Assembly (NCBI RefSeq): GCF_043290135.1
Contig: NW_027464589.1
Coordinates: forward strand, 811,001 to 875,000
Source: Rhipicephalus microplus
Lineage: Eukaryota > Arthropoda > Arachnida > Ixodida > Ixodidae
Direction: 5' to 3'
DNA: 64,000 nt
Part shown: piece after piece, positions 13,053 through 28,935 of the stretch
How the letters are laid out: each line of letters opens with the position of its first letter
How positions within the stretch are numbered: the stretch's first letter is position 1
The notes under the pieces: generated by a model
Told to the model about the DNA's origin: nothing
Database searches by the model: none
What the model saw: only the letters and a program-made list of their open reading frames with translations
Made by a program: the position numbers and the translations under genes

Positions 13053-14404
13053 TCGCTACAAAGTATCAACTTGGAAGCTGCATTCACTGCAAATCCTCAA
13101 AAGTTGAATTGCCACTTTTAGTGCCACACAAAACACAAGAAATGCATAAATGAAACGTACTAGACAGTTACACAGAGCAGAGCATAACAATCTAAAGATA
13201 ACTTGAGCTTACCTCTAGATACAAATGAATAAAAGTGGGACTGATTGAGCAAGAATATTTTTGTCAAGGTAGTTTAAATATCCAATAGACAAAAGGACAA
13301 CAAGTTGGTAATGAACTGAACCGAAAATAGTTGCATGCATTGTGTATTCGTTTCGTGATCAATATTTCTCGCTTGGTTGTGGCTGGGAGGTCACTGTTTT
13401 GCGCGAATTACACTGAGCTCCACTGATCACGTTTCGCTATTTCTGACCGGGTGTCGGCTACCTCAACATTCAAAAGCGTCTTTTCATGTAATCAATCGGC
13501 CACATTTATAGAGCTGCCGTTCACTGAATGCGTGTCAGGCAGTAATCATGAAGTTCAGTTGCTTTCAAACTGATAAACTTCTTTTGAGGTGCAACACGTT
13601 TCGCTACACAGATATCGGCAAATTTTTGTTTTGGTATAAACAAGTTCTTGTTTTGAGCTTTTTAGCTTCCGTTACAAAAAGCTGTACCTGAGTAGGATGT
13701 GTAAGTTTTTCAATGCTGCTATATTGTGTCTGTTCATCAAATCATGGCATAGACAGTCAACAGCAGCGGCAACCATCTTTGTATACAATGCGTGCATCAC
13801 TTTTGGAGAATTGCCGACAACGCAATGGCTGTCTATGGTATTCGCGTCCTCCTATGTATTTATCACATTGCAATTTCGCCAGTGTCTTGTTCCTTATCTG
13901 TTCACTTTCCCACTGATATTGTATATACTATAGATAAAAGTTTTTTTCGTCAAACTTTTGCTAAGCTTGTATAAACATGTTGTGTTTTCATTTTGCACCT
14001 GTATTCCTTTTTTACGACCCACCAGCTGACATAGTATGAAAGAAACTTGCAACGTGCCTTGTTCACATTTAGTACTCAATGCTTAAAATGTGTTTCGTAA
14101 CACTCCCATTTATGTCTTTCTCTGTGAGAAGGACAAATAAATAAGAAGTGAGTCTTCTTTTTTCATATGACACTTAGGCAATCCCGCGTTCTCTTTCCTG
14201 CCTAAGCTGTGTGACTGCATGTCCTCATGGTTGCTGCAATTCTGCACATCAATATACTGCACCCTCAACACATGTTCACTTATTGTAGTCATTGCTTACA
14301 AAAAGCAAAACCACATTTTTCAATGCTATAAAAATGCAGTACGTATATCACATGTGTTGGTAGCTTTGGCATTTGAAAAGTGTGTTTTTGGTTTTACGGA
14401 TATT
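13053..14404. other. No gene recognised
   Basis: AT-rich sequence with overlapping short frames (for example 13697-13933 plus and 13894-14079 minus) that lack domains. Nothing further is seen. Confidence 0.45.
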
Positions 14405-14410
14405 CACAAG

Positions 14411-15165
14411 TGTTTTGACATTTTCGTAGCTTGGCTGTTCCAACACTACTTGCTTATGCATGTACGAATTCGTTGATAAAGAGCTGTTAGGAAACAGTTT
14501 TTGTGCATGGAAACTAATTATACAACTTTTTCACACCATACCAGAGCTTTCTTCCTAGTCAGAAGCTTCCGGGCGGTTCGCGTAAGAAGTAAACATGCCT
14601 TTTATTATTAACGTCCACACAGTAATATATATTTTCTGCGCACGTCACCTGAAAGTCAACACGTCACACAGCACTGTTGACATCACGTTGTTGGTATGCT
14701 TCAATCACGTTGCTGGTATGTTGCGAAAACGTTGCCATGATGTTGAAATTGTGATCCTGGACGTTGCCATATCGTCACAAGTGTGTATGCACAAGTGTGT
14801 TTTGACATTTTCGTAGCTTGGCTGTTCCAACGCTACTTGCTTATGCATGTACAAATCCGCTAATAAAGAGCTGTTAGGAAACAGTTTTTGTGCATGGACA
14901 ATATTAATACAATTTTTTCACACCATACCAGAGCTTTCTTCCTAGTCAGAAGCTTCCGGGCGGTTCGCGTAACAAGTAAACATTGCTTTTATTATTAACG
15001 TCCACACAGTAATATATATTTTCTGCGCACGTGTCAGCACGTCACACAGCACTGTTGACATCACGTTGTTCGTATGCTTCAATCACGTTGCTGGTATGTT
15101 GACATCACGATGTCGAAATTGTGATCCTGGACGTTGCCATATTGTCCTGAATGTTACAAGCAGAG
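14411..15165. repeat. Direct tandem duplication of about 387 bp
   Basis: The block beginning TGTTTTGACATTTTCGTAGC at 14411 recurs at 14798 (period 387) and remains alignable through TCCTGGACGTTGCCATA near the end of both copies. The copies differ by scattered substitutions and small indels. A sub-repeat around CATCACGTTGTTSGTATGC and AATCACGTTGCTGGTATG is visible inside each copy. No coding potential is shared between the copies. Confidence 0.85.
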
Positions 15166-15865
15166 TTATCATGTGATCAAAAAAGAGGACGTTAAGCACA
15201 TTTAGGCAACGTGGCTGACTGACATCTGGGTGCTTTCCTTGAACATTGGAATAACATTCTGCGTTACTTGGGTTGCTACACTTTCAGCGGTACAGAGTCG
15301 TTTGCCAGTAACAGGAGTTTTATTTGCTTCAACACATGCTGTGACCCAAGAACTGATCATTTATGCCAACTTGCACGCACAATTAGGCATATTGGCCCAA
15401 CTGGACTCTCTTTCACGCCCAAATATTTGTGAAATTCAAAGGCTTTTTCCGGCTGATTAGGTCAGGTGTATGGCATCACGTGGGTGTAGGTACCACCTGT
15501 GTGAAATGCATTGTAGCATTTCAAGATTCAGTCACATTGTGACATTGCTGGATATGTTTGCAGGCCCAACCACTTGATTCAGTGACGTTTCGGAGGATTT
15601 TATTCTGCCATTGACTATACTACTGTCTCGCAAAAGACAAACTTGTAGGCTTGTGTTGATTGCATGGTTCAGCATTGGGTAAATATATTCTTACTCTAGA
15701 CATTACTAGGTTACATGCTGTTGCTCCTGTTTTTATAGCTGCTGGCTGTATCACTCATGTCATTCTTGGCCCCAATGGGTAGAGAAAGCTAATATGGACC
15801 GACATTACCCCACCAAGCCCTACCTCCCAATGAGCAAAGGAAATAATAGAACGTACATGCAAGAC
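15166..15865. other. No gene recognised
   Basis: Contains one domain-free plus-strand frame (15230-15460). No repeat or RNA gene was recognised. Confidence 0.4.
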
Positions 15866-15903
15866 ATTCAAGGCAGACGTTGGTCGCAACGTCTGCCTTG
15901 AAT
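15866..15903. repeat. Perfect 17-bp inverted repeat with 4-nt loop
   Basis: ATTCAAGGCAGACGTTG at 15866-15882 is exactly reverse-complementary to 15887-15903, separated by GTCG. It lies about 100 bp outside the left LTR of the adjacent gypsy element. It has no T-run typical of a bacterial terminator and the context is eukaryotic; a role is unknown. Confidence 0.9.
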
Positions 15904-16008
15904 AACTTGCTTTAGGCGTGACTGTAGGTCTACCCAGTGACCATGTTCTTTTATTATTATTGAAACGAAGCCCACCTTCCTGCGAGTGACTACACACCTC
16001 GTCTATGT

Positions 16009-16145
16009 TGTATGTCAGACGAGTAGCGAGAAACAAAAGCAGTTTATTCAGTAATGCAGCCGAGTATATAAGGAGGCTTGTAATAAGCGGATCAAGTGTT
16101 GCACATGCGCGCTGGTGGCCGCGCAAGCGTGACTTGCACTCTACA
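16009..16145 (-). repeat. 3' LTR of gypsy element A
   Basis: On the minus strand it runs from TGTAGAGTGC to GACATACA, so it has the TG...CA ends of LTRs. It contains a TATATA box-like run and AATAAA (in GAATAAACTGC). It is the same length as the partner LTR at 20201-20337. At 137 bp it is short for the superfamily. Confidence 0.88.
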
Positions 16146-16160
16146 ACATCTTCCCTTCTT
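16146..16160 (-). other. Polypurine tract of gypsy element A
   Basis: Minus-strand AAGAAGGGAAGATGT lies directly against the 3' LTR, the position where second-strand DNA synthesis is primed in LTR retrotransposons. Confidence 0.75.
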
Positions 16161-16243
16161 TGGGGGCAAAAAAGGAGACGTAACACACACACACAAAATC
16201 AAGCGTTGAGGCAATTTTTCGTTTGCAAACATTGATAACCTGG

Positions 16244-17173
16244 CTATTTGTGACGTTCTGGCAACGAATAACGTTGCAGCTCTCGGCGTATGCGCTCACT
16301 TCTTCGAAGGACCTGAGTTGAAATTGATGGTGCTTCTTGGTCTTCTGCTGGGGACTCGCGGGCAGGCGACGACACTTCTGTGGCCCTAAGATGTTTTCTT
16401 GTGAGGCGTAGCTGCTGCCCATTGTCTGTAGTCACCACGTAGGATCGCGTGGGTTCTGCAGGACCGACCACTATGGCTGGAGCCCAGGTTATGCTGTGTG
16501 TGTCATATACGGACACTCGGTTTCCGCTATGAAGGTCTGGCTGACTCCTAGTTCTGTTGTAGTAGAAGCGCTGTTTATGTCGTATTTCTTGCAGTCGCTG
16601 ATCAACAGTTTCTGTGGGCACCGTCTTCGGTTTCAAGTGACAGTTGAGGACCGGGAGTTGGCTTCGGGTGTGACGTCCCATGAGCCTTTGAACTGGCAAT
16701 TGCAGCCATTCGTCCCTCGGAGGGTTCCGCCTTTCCAGCAACGCACTGTAATATTCAAGGGTAGAAAACGGGCACTTGTTTAACAGATGCTTAGCTTCCT
16801 GAAGAGTGCGTTCTGCTAAGCCGTTGCCGCGCGGGTAGTACGGGCTAGACGTTTTGTGCTTGATATTAAATTTGCTCGCAAAAGCGTGGAAGTTTGTGCT
16901 GTTGAAAGGCGGGCCGTCGTCACTGCACAGCTTCGCTGGAATGCCATGCGTTGCAAAGATTTCTGCACTTGCTTTGATTACTGCAGCAGCGGTGGCATGA
17001 AAAAGCTTGCGAATCTCAAAGAAAAATGAGTAAGAGTCAACGACTATGCGGTATTCATTGACTTCGTGATGAAAAAGATCCACCCCGTCAGCTTGCCATG
17101 GCAGTGTTGGTAACTCGTGGCTGATCTTGGGAAGCCTTGCATTTCTTTTTTTTGTGTTTGTCGCAAACAGCAC
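16244..17173 (-). pseudogene. Integrase of gypsy element A (core and C-terminus)
   Basis: A 309-codon open frame covers the integrase catalytic core and C-terminal region, which insert the element cDNA into chromosomes. The D,D,E residues are visible: the first Asp in VDSYSFFFE, the second in CSDDGPPFNS, and the Glu in RGNGLAERTLQEAK. The C-terminal half has the basic segment with WAPAIVVGP and ends in an Arg/Glu-rich tail (RRSERIRREL). Upstream, the same region continues through CAVCDKHKKKKCK, the end of the zinc-binding domain, but interrupted frames separate it. This part would be chemically plausible; the element around it is broken. Relation to the Mag-type/K02A2.6-like gypsy group is inferred. 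Confidence 0.85.
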
Positions 17174-17345
17174 ATGTCTGTGCTACATCTGAAATATTAG
17201 CATTCATGCTTGGCCAGTACATTACCTGTCGTGGCCTGGCCTTCATTTGATCTTCGCCACAATATGCAGCGTGGAGCAGGCCGAGAACTTCTCTGCGCTT
17301 TGCTGGCGGAATAACAAGCTTGTTGCTTCTGAGAAGCAGCCCGTC

Positions 17346-17660
17346 CTAGACGTGTAGCTCATCCCGGAAGCTCCAATATGGCTTTAAGGCATCCGGCAGC
17401 TGCTGCTTGCTTTGGAGCCACTCTGTACTTGCGTAGCGGCAGAGCTCTGTCATGAGTGTGTCCTTCTCGGTCCCTGCTTTCATGCTGAGTAGCTGCCGAT
17501 CTGAAACAGGTAACGAAGAAACAGCGTTGACTTGAAATTGTTCCGTATCATCCACCAGCTCTGTTTTGTGAGGAAAACGCGAAAGTGCGTCTGCCAAAGA
17601 CAGTTCTTTTCCCGGTTTGTATGTCAGGGCGATGGGAAATCTTTGTAGCACGAGGCGCAT
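17346..17660 (-). pseudogene. RNase H C-terminus and linker to integrase, gypsy A
   Basis: The frame begins near the end of RNase H, with ALTYKPGKELSLADALSR, where DALSR is the conserved closing segment holding the last catalytic Asp. It continues into the variable linker before the integrase zinc-binding domain (FRDELHV). Frames before (about 17661-17939) are interrupted by stops, for example in the segment corresponding to the central RNase H strands, so RNase H is split. The domain degrades the RNA of RNA-DNA hybrids during reverse transcription. Confidence 0.75.
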
Positions 17661-17939
17661 GTGCTGAAGACGAAGAGAGCAATCGCAGAGGGGTTTCTTG
17701 AAAATTGATTCAAGCGGCCGATGGTCAGATTATACTGTGACTAATGGCTGTCCGAGTATGTAGTCCTTGAACTTCATACAGCCATGAACTATGGCTAGGG
17801 TTTCTTTTTCGATTTCTGCATATTTCTGCTGCGTGGCCGTTAAAGAGCGGGAAGAATCGCCTATGGTTTGGTCATCTTGTAGGATGACTGTGCCGACGCC
17901 TTACTGACTCGCGTCAACGGACAATTTCACTGCTTTGGA

Positions 17940-18299
17940 CTAGTTAAAGTAGGCTAGTACTGGTGCTGTAGCAAGGCTAGCTCGCAACTTTCGGCAACTG
18001 TTTTCCTCTGCTTCTGTCCACGTCCATGTGACGTCTTTCTTAAGCAGCTCTCGCATATGCGCGGATTCAACAGACAGGTTTGGGATGAAACGCGATACAA
18101 AGTTGACCATTCCGAGGAATATTGTAAGCTCCTTATGGTTTTTTGTCGCAGGTACTTGCATGATGTCTTGTACTCTTTCTGGATCAAATGAGAGTGCTTC
18201 TGCAGTGAGGAGGTGGCCCATGTAACCTACACTGGACTGCAAAAATTGGCACTTCTTTCTGTTGAGCCCTAAATTGCATTCTCTGCAGCGTTTAAGCAA
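17940..18299 (-). pseudogene. RT connection region and RNase H start, gypsy A
   Basis: Contains the segment downstream of the RT palm: RCRECNLGLNRKKCQF, then VGYMGHLLTAE, then TKNHKELTIFLGMVNFVSRF (the conserved FLGxxNxxxRFIP motif) and WTWTEAEENSCRKLR, which leads to the RNase H domain. The frame is interrupted at about 18300-18338 relative to the RT palm and closes at 17940. Confidence 0.8.
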
Positions 18300-18338
18300 G
18301 GTGGAGAGGTTTCTGTCATGCTCCTACCTCGTCTTTCC

Positions 18339-18707
18339 CTAGACTAATATATCATCCATCACGACCGCTACGCCAGCCAAATTTCCAACCACTTCATGCA
18401 TGGCACGTTGAAAAACCTCTGGTGCCGATGTGATGCCGAATGGCATGCGTAGAAACCTGTACCTTTCAAACGGTGTGCTTATAGTGCACACACGCGAAGT
18501 TTGTTCGCCAAGGGTAATGTGCCAAAAGCCTGAAGCAGCATCGAGCTTGGAAAAATACTTGGCTCTTTGCAGCCGCGGCAGTACGTCGTCCAAAGTCGGC
18601 GTATGGTAATGCTCTTGCAAGATCGCCTTGTTTAAATCTGAAGGATCCAAACATATGCGTATCTTCCCATTCTGTATTACTACGACCATGTGGCTGAACC
18701 ACAGCAA
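18339..18707 (-). pseudogene. Reverse transcriptase palm, gypsy A
   Basis: Shows the Ty3/gypsy RT signature: IRICLDPSDLNKAI, FSKLDAASGFWHITL (first catalytic Asp), RYRFLRMPFGITSAPEVFQR, and VVMDDILV, where the YxDD box is present as VMDD with both aspartates. It copies element RNA into cDNA. The palm is chemically intact but is cut off from the upstream and downstream parts by frame changes. About 20 bp overlap with the next upstream frame shows a frameshift at the start of this block. Confidence 0.88.
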
Positions 18708-18988
18708 GGCTCTTTCACCTTTGTGATGACGCCGTCACGTTCCATCTCGTCTAGCTTTGCTTTCACTGGTTCTTGAAGGGTGACGGCAATTCTTCTTGCA
18801 GGTTTTATGGTTGGTGGTACATCGGGTTTAAGCTGCATGCTATAGGTGAAGCCTTCAAGTTGTCCTAGGCCCTGGAAAATATCATCAAAGCCGGATACCA
18901 ACATGTCAGACGCTTCGACGTTGACTGCATTTATGCGTTGTATTAGGCCCAGTCTGTCAGCGACTTCACCACTTAGTGTAACTGGCAC
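18680..18988 (-). pseudogene. Protease-RT linker and RT N-terminus, gypsy A
   Basis: Contains GDDIF-like FDDIFQGLGQLEGF and then LKPDVPPTIKPARRIAVTL, KLDEMERDGVITKVKEP, which is the usual approach to the RT fingers (the I-x-KVKEPTEWVS motif). The expected tryptophan/serine sequence after KEP is altered and the frame shifts to that of the palm here. Confidence 0.8.
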
Positions 18989-19033
18989 CTCTTGAGCGAC
19001 AACAAAAACGTAACCTTGGTGCTCTGCGTGCTG

Positions 19034-19678
19034 CTAGAGAAAGCAAGGTTTATCTTTCCAATTGCTTTTTGTGTGTGACTGAAAAAAGTACGCAAGGTAG
19101 CGTAACTGTTTTGCGCAGGAGCCACTGAGAACTTTCGAAAGACAGATTCTAGTATGACAACAGTTCGCTCCCATGTCTATTTTGTACCTGATCATAGCAC
19201 TGGCTACATTCAACGTCGCCATCCAGTGCTCATCATTCTTGATTGCGTGAACTTGCAACGTTTGCAGTTGGAAGTATTCTTCGTCGTCGGCCATTTCTAC
19301 ATGCCTATGTGTTGACCTTCTGACCTCGTTTCCATGCTTCGAGTGCGACACACGCTTGCAAAATGATTTCGACCGTTTCATTTCTCGCAATATTGCCCCC
19401 AGTACCGGACATCTTTGAGATCTGTGATGTTGCAAGCCGCCTTTCGGGTAGGGGGCGGTTTTTTCTTGTACCGCGTCAATGCTTTTTTCAGATTCAAAAG
19501 AAGTGCTGCCTCGGATTTCAGCGACCTGTTCTTTACTCTGTTCTTTAGCACGGCAAATTCCAACCGTTTTGGCATAGGAGGGATTATCATGAATAAGTTT
19601 CTGCTGAAGTTCCTTGTCTCGTATCCCAAGGATTATTCTATTGCGTAGAAGCCTATCTTCAAGCTCATGAATTCGCAC
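19034..19678 (-). pseudogene. Gag C-terminus, degenerate zinc knuckle and protease start, gypsy A
   Basis: Starts within Gag (LEDRLLRNRIILGIRDKELQ, a conserved capsid segment), passes through a nucleocapsid-like stretch RCPVLGAILREMKRSKSFC in which most zinc-ligand cysteines are gone or out of frame, and reaches YKIDMGANCC. The latter aligns with the aspartic protease active site D-[TS]-G-A; the catalytic Asp is kept and Thr is replaced by Met. The frame ends at 19034 before the protease flap. Protease would normally cleave the Gag-Pol polyprotein. Confidence 0.7.
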
Positions 19679-19896
19679 AGCGCTGTTAGAACCCTGAGCT
19701 CTGGGATAAAATCGTTAAACGACTCGCCTTCTCGCTGGTTTTCGGAACCAAACCTGAACTCGCTGAAGGTGAGGTTTGTAACTGGTTTGTAGTGGTCTTC
19801 GAACTTCCGGGTTAGGACATTCAGATCTTTCTTGTCTTCTTCCTTCTCAAAATTAAAGGTGCGAAAAACCCGCCTTGCCTCTTCGCCGATTGTCAT
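19633..19896 (-). pseudogene. Gag (capsid N-terminal part), gypsy A
   Basis: Frame with EEARRVFRTFNF, LTRKFEDHYKPVTNLTFSEF and a segment ending near FNDFIPELRVL, matching the capsid fold region of Mag-like gypsy Gag in which NxxxxRxxFxxxxQxxGESxxxFxxxLR is typical. It overlaps the next Gag frame by about 45 bp, so one frameshift separates the two Gag parts. The N-terminus upstream of 19896 is degraded. Confidence 0.75.
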
Positions 19897-20184
19897 GAGA
19901 AATGTAGCGGCTTAAACATCTTGCGGCTGTGCCTTAAGATTCATTGCTATTGCGAAAAGTTCAAACTCACATTTCCAGATGTTCCGGTTGTGGTAAACGT
20001 CGCCAGTGGTGTCGAGCGGCTTGGGGGGTGGTAGCAGTGTCGAACTCATGGTTGTGTCTGCATTTCTGGGTGCTCCGCACTTGTCTCGCGGGCTTGGGTG
20101 CCAGAGACACTCGTCCCATACTGTCTTCGTTAAGGCTGTGAATACATGGAAAGGCTTGCTGCACGGCAGAAACTAACTGCCGTG

Positions 20185-20200
20185 CCCACTTCTGACACCA
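20185..20200 (-). other. Primer-binding site, tRNA-Leu type, gypsy A
   Basis: On the minus strand TGGTGTCAGAAGTGGG abuts the 5' LTR. Its complement CCCACTTCTGACACCA equals the known 3' end of metazoan tRNA-Leu(CAA) including CCA. This fixes element orientation and the inner LTR border. Confidence 0.88.
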
Positions 20201-20337
20201 TGTATGCCAGACGAGTAGCGGGGAACAAAAGCAGTTTATCCAGTAATGAAGCCAAGTACATAAGGAGGCTTGTGATAAGCGGATCGAGTGTTGCACATGC
20301 GCGTTGGTTGCCGTGCAAGCGTGACTTGCACTCTACT
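20201..20337 (-). repeat. 5' LTR of gypsy element A
   Basis: 137-bp partner of 16009-16145, carrying the same TATA-like and AATAAA motifs; about 13 substitutions separate the pair. The outer end reads CT in plus orientation where the partner reads CA, an eroded terminal dinucleotide. Confidence 0.88.
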
Positions 20338-25581
<5,244 letters not shown>

Positions 25582-25699
25582 AAATATTAAAATATTCAAC
25601 TGAAGAACGGTTCCACAACAAGATTCTAACTGGCAACCACCCACGAAGACAAGGTGCCCGACGCCCACGCATTCCACCACACTTTACGTTCACTGCAAT

Positions 25700-26150
25700 G
25701 TTGTAGGTAGTTCGTGTGGTCGTTGCAAAACAGGATGCGTGCGTCGGTGCGTGTGTCAGATTACGGCAAATGCGTGTGTTGTCGATTCAATCGCCCTAAT
25801 GCAACTGATTACCAACAGTTCCCACACGTTAAGCGCTCACGTGCCCTTAACAGAAAGAGTGCTGTGAACGCGCGAAAAATCAAATCGGTCGCGGTGATAG
25901 ATAGCATCGCAGAACACACGTTACGATACGATTTGCGTCCGATATCTGCGAAGTCTAAAGCGGTTGGCGTGGCATAGACGGCGCGATGCGACAAAACGAA
26001 CGCCGGCGCCCACGCTCGCCGGGTCACGGCGAAGATTGTGGCGTGTGACAGTGGCATCAGCTGTTGCTTCATAGCACAGATCTGCACGATTTTTAACTTG
26101 GGAAAGCACCGAATTGGACGACTGACCGGCGACAAACTCGATAAATGTTT
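25700..26150. other. CpG-rich stretch, no gene assigned
   Basis: Local CpG density is much higher than in the flanks (for example GACGGCGCGATGCG and CGCCGGCGCCC around 25978-26010). Frames cross it on both strands (25714-25977 plus; 25809-26135 minus) but no domain is recognised. It could be a promoter-associated island or simply an unmethylated or GC-rich repeat. Confidence 0.3.
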
Positions 26151-26340
26151 CTAAGTGAAATAGTCTACATTACGCATTTTCAATCAACAATCATACTTAT
26201 AAACTATAGTTGTGCATGATTTAGTGACAAAAATATATTTCTCATGTGCTCGACATACTATTCTCTTATTGTGAAAAATATACGCGTGAAGTGGGACCAG
26301 AACAGTGCCAAAAAGCAGTAGATGCAGAAATAAGCTCATA

Positions 26341-26716
26341 CCGGCCCAAGGTTATGCCAACAAAGTTGACTCTTTAGCCGACAGTGGCAATAACGTTTAA
26401 ACAGCGGGCCAATAATGCCAGCCTATTTGCCCATATAGGCTGCTGTTTGTACAAATTAGTACAGTCTAACCATCCTACTGCGCTGGCACAGCCAATACTG
26501 TCGGAAAGTTCTGAAAGCTGGTTCAACATCACCGTTCTTTGAGACTGGCACAGCCATTATTGGCGGAACGTTGTCAATGTGGCCCAACATCGCTGCTCTA
26601 TTCGGCTGGCACAGCCTTTATTGGAGGTACGTTGTCAAACCTGGGCCATTCTTTGGCCATGAACTGCCAATGTATCTCCAGCATTGGGCCAACATTCTGT
26701 GCTGCCTGGGATTCTC
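26341..26716 (-). repeat. Minisatellite-bearing repeat, 61-62-bp units
   Basis: CTGGCACAGCC begins units at 26483, 26545 and 26606, with related diverged sequence on both sides (ATTGG, GGCCCAACAT and GGCAATAAC motifs). In minus orientation the repeat begins with CCCAGGCAGCACA near 26712, the same terminal motif found in opposite orientation at 46452. It appears to be a dispersed repeat family with an internal minisatellite; no protein is encoded. Confidence 0.7.
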
Positions 26717-27245
26717 GCGGTAAACGGCCTGGAAATCCAGCAAGTACGCTGTTGAAGAGAAGCGGTGACCAGACGCTGCTATGAGGGTGCCACATTTTAC
26801 AGCGTGAGGTTCTCTCTGTCCTTCTTTATTGCACATTTGCATTCTGCGCTGAGATCAAAAATCGTGTATAAAGTGCAACAGACTACCTGAAGTCCGCCCA
26901 TTCATAAGGGCACATATAATTGCCCTATGTTGTACCGAGTCAAACGCTTACTGTATTTCAAGAAATAAAACAATCGCGGAATGTCTGTTTGCTCAAGCAG
27001 GTGCAAGCGGTGATACAATATCTGCTATGTTGTCGAGGGCTGAACAGTGGCGATGAAATCCTATCATGACATCAGCGAAAAAAGTGAGCTCCTGTAATGT
27101 GGCGTCCAGACCAAACAGTACAATACGTTACATCAGCTTCATAGCATTAGATGTTAGTGATATTGGCCGGTATAATTCAGGTGTTGTGCAGGGCGGTCAG
27201 GCTGCAGAATCACCTTCCCCACAGACGATTTCCATTCAGAAGAAA

Positions 27246-27684
27246 TCAGACTCGTTCACCACACTTTGTTGCGTTCTTCCAGGATACATTGATGAAAGAC
27301 CTCACCAACACTTCGCATGGCTTGGTACGTAACACCATCTTCGCTTGGGGCAGTGCGATGACATCAGAGGATACGTGCATGACGCAGCTCGAGCAGGGTG
27401 AATTTCGCGTCATCCATCTCGCATGGAAGTCCATAAAAACTGTTACGGAACAATGAATGGCTTTGTTTCTTGACATAGGACAGGTGAAAGCATTGGCAAA
27501 TTCTTCCACCAGAATTTTTGGGAACCGTCCAGTTGTGATGCACAATGCTGTAATTGGGTTTTGCAGTCTTCAGCTGTTCGTAGAGCCTTCGATATGCGCC
27601 ATGCACTCCCGAAACGGCTCGCCATATGCACCAAGCTACACAATGCGGCCTAGCTCCTTCAACGAAGTTTTTTTTGTGTCGCAT
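27246..27684 (-). other. Overlapping unrecognised frames
   Basis: Two minus-strand frames (27364-27684, 106 codons; 27246-27545, 99 codons) overlap out of phase. Codon-like bias in the first is mild and no domain is recognised. They may be a decayed coding region with a frameshift, or chance. The rest of 26717-28558 shows no other gene or repeat that could be named. Confidence 0.25.
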
Positions 27685-28558
27685 AATGGCTGCATCGATG
27701 CGCTTATAAAGTGTCTAATGAGAGATTCTTTTGGAGTGCTGTACCTTCTTGTAAGCACAGCGTCGACAAGCACGTGGTCTCAAGCGCTTTAGGTCAGGGT
27801 TTGGCTTATCTATGCCTACTGTAGCTTGCTGTAAACACTCGCTCACTAGTTTGAAAAGTTATGGTGTGATGTAAGCTCTGCCATCAGCTGACGGAGCTTG
27901 TCCTTAATCTTGACTGGGTAGGCAGCACTCTGGCTGCTAGTACAATTCTCTGGAACCGGCCAAATTGGCAGTTGATCGGAACCTCATGGGTCAGCGTCGC
28001 TTGACTAAGCAAGACGCACATCTCTCGTTTTTATGGCAAGATGAATGATGAATTGTTCCTTTCCTCTGCCGATAAAAGTAGATGAGCCGTCAATACGGGT
28101 TCGCAGATCATGTTTAACAATAAGCTAATTGATTTCCACTCCACGATTGTCTTGTGGGCGACAACACCAACGAGGACGACGGGCATTGAAATTTTCACGA
28201 AGCAGAAATGACAAGTCACACCGAGTTAGCAGGCGCTTCAGCAATCTTTCTGTGACGTAATTCCCACACTAAATTACAATAATTAGCATGAGAGATTAAT
28301 ATTGTAATATACAACAATAGTCATATTTTTATGAAAGAACATTCCGAAGCCTACAAAGTTCCCCGTATGCCTTCGCCATACGCGATTTATTCCTTTTGAT
28401 TTGTTTCTCCTATATTAAGTGCTTATCAAAGATTACACCAGCGTTTTCACGTCAGCTGCGACGCTAATTTTTTCTGAACGATAGAATACGCTTGGATTAC
28501 GATTTACGTGTTTTGGGGTTGGTGTAAAAAAACAGCTTTTGTTTTTTTAGTCAACCTG

Positions 28559-28935
28559 CTAAAAATTTGCTTTGCTCCTCAGATACAACGTTTTGAGAAC
28601 AGTGTTTGCTTGTTGTGATAAAAAATCCGTATTACGCGACTGGGAGAAAAGGCTGGTATCATCTGCGTATGATATATAGAGAGGTAAGCGTCTAATGTTC
28701 ACTAAATCATTTATATAGATGTCGAACAGCATGGGTCCTAATACGCTTCTTTCAGGAACACCAGCTTCCAGCTTTAGCAGGTCAGAGTCTTGAACCGAGA
28801 CGAAAACGCATTGTTTTTTGTCCATTAGGTAAGACCTTCGAAGGTCCAGTGGTAATCTACAAAGTCCATAATGGTGAAGTTTTTTTAGTAAAGCTTGTAT
28901 TGGTAGGCCTCGAGGCAAAGCGCCCACCGTTGGAT
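28559..28935 (-). pseudogene. LINE reverse transcriptase fragment
   Basis: The frame holds the non-LTR RT palm motifs: KKLHHYGLCRLPLDL, then VPERSVLGPMLFDIYINDL (canonical GVPQGSVLGPLLF-type box, with Gln replaced by Arg), then YISYADDTSLFSQSR with an intact YADD catalytic box. It ends at a TAG near 28559 without thumb or endonuclease. Upstream it is 5'-truncated at about 28935, where gypsy sequence begins. The motifs fit the Jockey/CR1/RTE-like broad group; the exact clade is not claimed. Confidence 0.8.

Larger units (their letters stand above)
16009..20337 (-). mobile_element. Ty3/gypsy LTR retrotransposon A, full length but decayed
   Basis: A 4.3-kb element on the minus strand with the order 5' LTR, tRNA-Leu-type primer site, gag, protease, RT, RNase H, integrase, polypurine tract, 3' LTR. 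The integrase-last order defines Ty3/gypsy. Both LTRs are 137 bp and differ at about 13 positions (near 9 percent), so insertion is old. The coding region is split by several stops and frameshifts, so it cannot make its polyprotein, although many catalytic residues persist. No clear target-site duplication is visible. No envelope-like gene follows integrase. Confidence 0.9.
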
